Shown here in pieces: positions 6,881 through 7,960 of a stretch of 7,960 bases of DNA. This DNA is from an uncultured Prevotellaceae bacterium (lineage in GTDB: Bacteria; Bacteroidota; Bacteroidia; Bacteroidales; Bacteroidaceae), in contig CAMPCG010000127.1 of the NCBI GenBank assembly GCA_946644025.1, positions 1 to 7,960 of the forward strand, written 5' to 3'. The notes under the pieces were generated by a model. It made no database searches. It worked only from the letters and a program-made list of their open reading frames with translations, and was not told where the DNA came from. Within the stretch, counting starts at the first letter, position 1. Every line of letters starts with the position of its first letter. A program made the position numbers and the translations under genes.

Positions 6881-6945
6881 ATGAAGACGCGTAGCGTTTT
6901 TTGACACACCCTCTTGTCTTAATACAAATTCGTTTAATTCGTTGT

Positions 6946-7725
6946 TTACTTCAGCACGACCTTGCCGCCGTCGACCACATAGACGCCCTTACGCAGCTGA
7001 CCGTTCATCTTGCGGCCGTTCAGGTCGTAGTAGGTCTCGCTGCCCGAGAATGTCTTCTCCACGCCCATGATGGCCGTCACCTCAGCAAAGCTGGCGGCAT
7101 GCTGAATCTGCAGCTCGTTGGCTGTGCCCGACTGCTCGTCCCAAGTGAAACCGCAACGCGTGGGCAGGAACGTCTTGTCGGCCTCGGTGCGCACCAGCAC
7201 GCTTTCCAGCGGCGTCACACCCTGCTGGGCGGGAATGCCGTAGCGGCCGTCCTTCTGGATGGACTCCCAACTGCTGCCGAAGGTCACCTGGTTGCCCTCG
7301 CTGTCACTCAGGCGGATAGACTTCAGCTCGGCGTTGATGCCCATCGTCTCGGTGTTGCGCACACGCAGATACTGTGCTGTGGGCGAGTACACCAGGTAGG
7401 GCATGCCGGCCTGGATGCCGTCGGCTGTGCAGTCAACAAAGTAGAGGTTCACCACGCTGCCCTCCTGCTTGATGCCTGCCAGGCGCTCCACGCGCAGACC
7501 CTTGGCAGCTGCGGCTACCTGGTCAGCTGTCAGCGACATAGGCAGACAGAGGGTGTTATAGCCGGCAAAGAAGTAGCGGTTCAGCTGCACCGTCTGCTCC
7601 TGGCTCTGCAGCTGCTCAACGTTCAGCTTGGCACTGCTGGCATAGACGTTCTTCACTTTCGTCTGGGCGAATGACTGTGTGCTCATAGCGCAAAGGGCTA
7701 TCAGAGCGAGTAATGAGTGTTTCAT
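6946..7725 (-). CDS. Small secreted beta-rich protein with C-terminal sorting-like tail
   Basis: A 259-aa exported protein of unknown function. The start is the ATG at 7723-7725, which gives a standard signal peptide (MKHSLLALIALCAMSTQSFA, cut before Q21) and has AAGGA 8 bases upstream; an in-frame TTG at 7782 would bury the signal and is rejected. The body resembles the beta-sandwich-like module I recall near the C-termini of larger Prevotella/Bacteroides surface proteins: YNTLCLPMSLT at 56-66, then VNLYFVDC, then AGMPYLVYSP at 106-115. The last 28 residues (232-259) read YYDLNGRKMNGQLRKGVYVV and close with GGKVVLK, similar to the short tails resembling type IX secretion sorting domains. Here the module stands almost alone, without the usual large N-terminal part. 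The gene is convergent with the + strand cluster and has its own promoter. Confidence 0.88.
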   Translation of the reverse strand: MKHSLLALIALCAMSTQSFAQTKVKNVYASSAKLNVEQLQSQEQTVQLNRYFFAGYNTLCLPMSLTADQVAAAAKGLRVERLAGIKQEGSVVNLYFVDCTADGIQAGMPYLVYSPTAQYLRVRNTETMGINAELKSIRLSDSEGNQVTFGSSWESIQKDGRYGIPAQQGVTPLESVLVRTEADKTFLPTRCGFTWDEQSGTANELQIQHAASFAEVTAIMGVEKTFSGSETYYDLNGRKMNGQLRKGVYVVDGGKVVLK

Positions 7726-7734
7726 AAGCTTATT

Positions 7735-7803
7735 CCTTTTTGAGTTGATAATTGTTAGTGCTAATCCTTTTTGAGTTGCCAATTGTAGGTTGTTACCTTT
7801 TCA
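7735..7803 (-). repeat. Imperfect ~30-bp tandem repeats in the 5' leader of the minus-strand gene
   Basis: On the + strand CCTTTTTGAGTTG begins at 7735 and again at 7766, and a degenerate CCTTTTCAGTTTG begins at 7796, giving periods of 31 and 30 bases. Each unit also carries AATTGT in its middle. Read in the gene's direction, each unit has AACTCAAAAAGG(A), so a Shine-Dalgarno-like AAGG motif recurs three times; only the last (7734-7738) lies at proper distance from the ATG. The repeats fill nearly the whole predicted leader between promoter and start. Confidence 0.6.
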
Positions 7804-7807
7804 GTTT

Positions 7808-7840
7808 GCAAATATCGGCATTTTTTCTGAAACCACCAAA
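7808..7840 (-). promoter_or_regulatory. Bacteroidetes-type promoter for the minus-strand secreted protein
   Basis: Reading the minus strand, TTTG lies at 7840-7837 (the -33 box) and GATATTTGC at 7816-7808, one mismatch from the -7 consensus TAnnTTTGC. The 20-base gap between them is within the usual Bacteroides range. Transcription would start near 7800, leaving a leader of about 75 bases before the ATG at 7725. The match of both boxes and spacing makes this the best promoter in the window. Confidence 0.65.
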
Positions 7841-7936
7841 TTTTTACGCATCTTTTTCACGGTTAAAGGCCTTGGAGGCTCTCTCCGGCTCTCAGCATCA
7901 TGGCGTTCAACCGAGCACGATGACGCACAGTTAACT

Positions 7937-7960
7937 ATGAAACTTTTCTCTGAGAAAAAA
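7937..7960 (+). CDS. Possible start of a divergent gene, cut by the window end
   Basis: ATG at 7937 opens a frame reading MKLFSEKK that is still open at the last base. A Lys-rich MK start after an AT-rich gap is plausible for a real gene divergent from the minus-strand one. Eight codons prove little, and I see no TTTG/TAnnTTTG promoter or clear ribosome binding site before it. The same bases contain TTTTCTC-T-GAGAAAA (7944-7958), an inverted repeat with a one-base centre. Nothing else in 7841-7936 looks coding. Confidence 0.15.

Larger units (their letters stand above)
6747..6918. mobile_element. 172-bp symmetric inverted-repeat element (MITE-like or dispersed palindrome)
   Basis: The two 86-base arms are centred exactly between 6832 and 6833 on CCACGTGG. 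The outer 21 bases (6747-6767 against 6898-6918) match with two mismatches and include GAGGG(C/T)GTGTCAAAAA. The inner 28 bases of each arm match perfectly (6805-6860). Between these, ACGCTAACGCGT (6775-6786) and ACGCGTAGCGT (6887-6897) are related but offset by several bases, so the middle has drifted. There is no transposase or ORF inside. I see no clear target-site duplication next to either end. Long terminal inverted repeats, small size and intergenic position fit a MITE-like or other non-autonomous dispersed element. The insertion-sequence parent cannot be named safely from the sequence. Confidence 0.6.

Noticed and set aside
7726..7782. Upstream TTG start extending the minus-strand secreted protein by 19 residues
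   Set aside because: It would place a charged segment before a standard signal peptide, and the extension is encoded by the leader repeats; the ATG at 7725 has a good ribosome binding site.
7752..7934. 60-codon + strand frame starting MLVLILFELP
   Set aside because: It runs through the promoter and leader of the minus-strand gene; the hydrophobic start is a product of T-rich leader repeats.

Overview
The window is GC-rich protein-coding DNA with short AT-rich gaps, and it most resembles a chromosome of the order Bacteroidales, probably a Prevotella-like member. Three things suggest this. The minus-strand gene has a Bacteroidetes-type promoter (TTTG and a near-TAnnTTTG box 20 bases apart). 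Its product ends in the 'YYDLNGRK...KGVYVV.GGKVVLK' tail common in secreted Prevotella/Bacteroides proteins. The exported proteins are of types I associate with Bacteroidales. The assignment is by recognition, not by a search. || Layout: (1) 1-140, the Pro/Lys-rich C-terminal tail of an unidentified protein. (2) 146-994, a complete PP2C-type Ser/Thr protein phosphatase only 5 bases behind that tail, so probably one signalling operon. (3) 995-1105, a gap holding a GC-rich hairpin that runs into four G-tracts; it looks like a dispersed intergenic repeat. (4) 1106-6704, four genes on the + strand: an aldo/keto reductase with a twin-arginine-like leader and a 2x[4Fe-4S] ferredoxin tail, a secreted alpha/beta hydrolase, a lipoprotein that looks like an eight-stranded TIM barrel, and a 670-residue exported helical-repeat protein. 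The last three are tightly linked (4-base ATGA overlap, then 23-base overlap), so they are likely translationally coupled. (5) 6705-6945, a gap between convergent genes dominated by a 172-bp, exactly symmetric inverted repeat with a perfect 56-bp AT-rich core. It can act as a two-way terminator and has the look of a transposase-less mobile or dispersed element. (6) 6946-7725 on the minus strand, a small secreted beta-rich protein with its own promoter and a leader of roughly 30-bp repeats. (7) 7841-7960, mostly non-coding, with a possible divergent gene start at 7937. || All four products of the 1106-6704 run carry export signals, so they probably act at the cell envelope. A glycan- or ester-directed envelope function is a reasonable guess for the hydrolase, barrel lipoprotein and helical-repeat trio, but no substrate can be read from the sequence. 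The clearest candidates for something undescribed are the overlapping lipoprotein/helical-repeat pair and the symmetric palindromic element. I see no CRISPR array, tRNA, rRNA, toxin-antitoxin pair or transposase gene.
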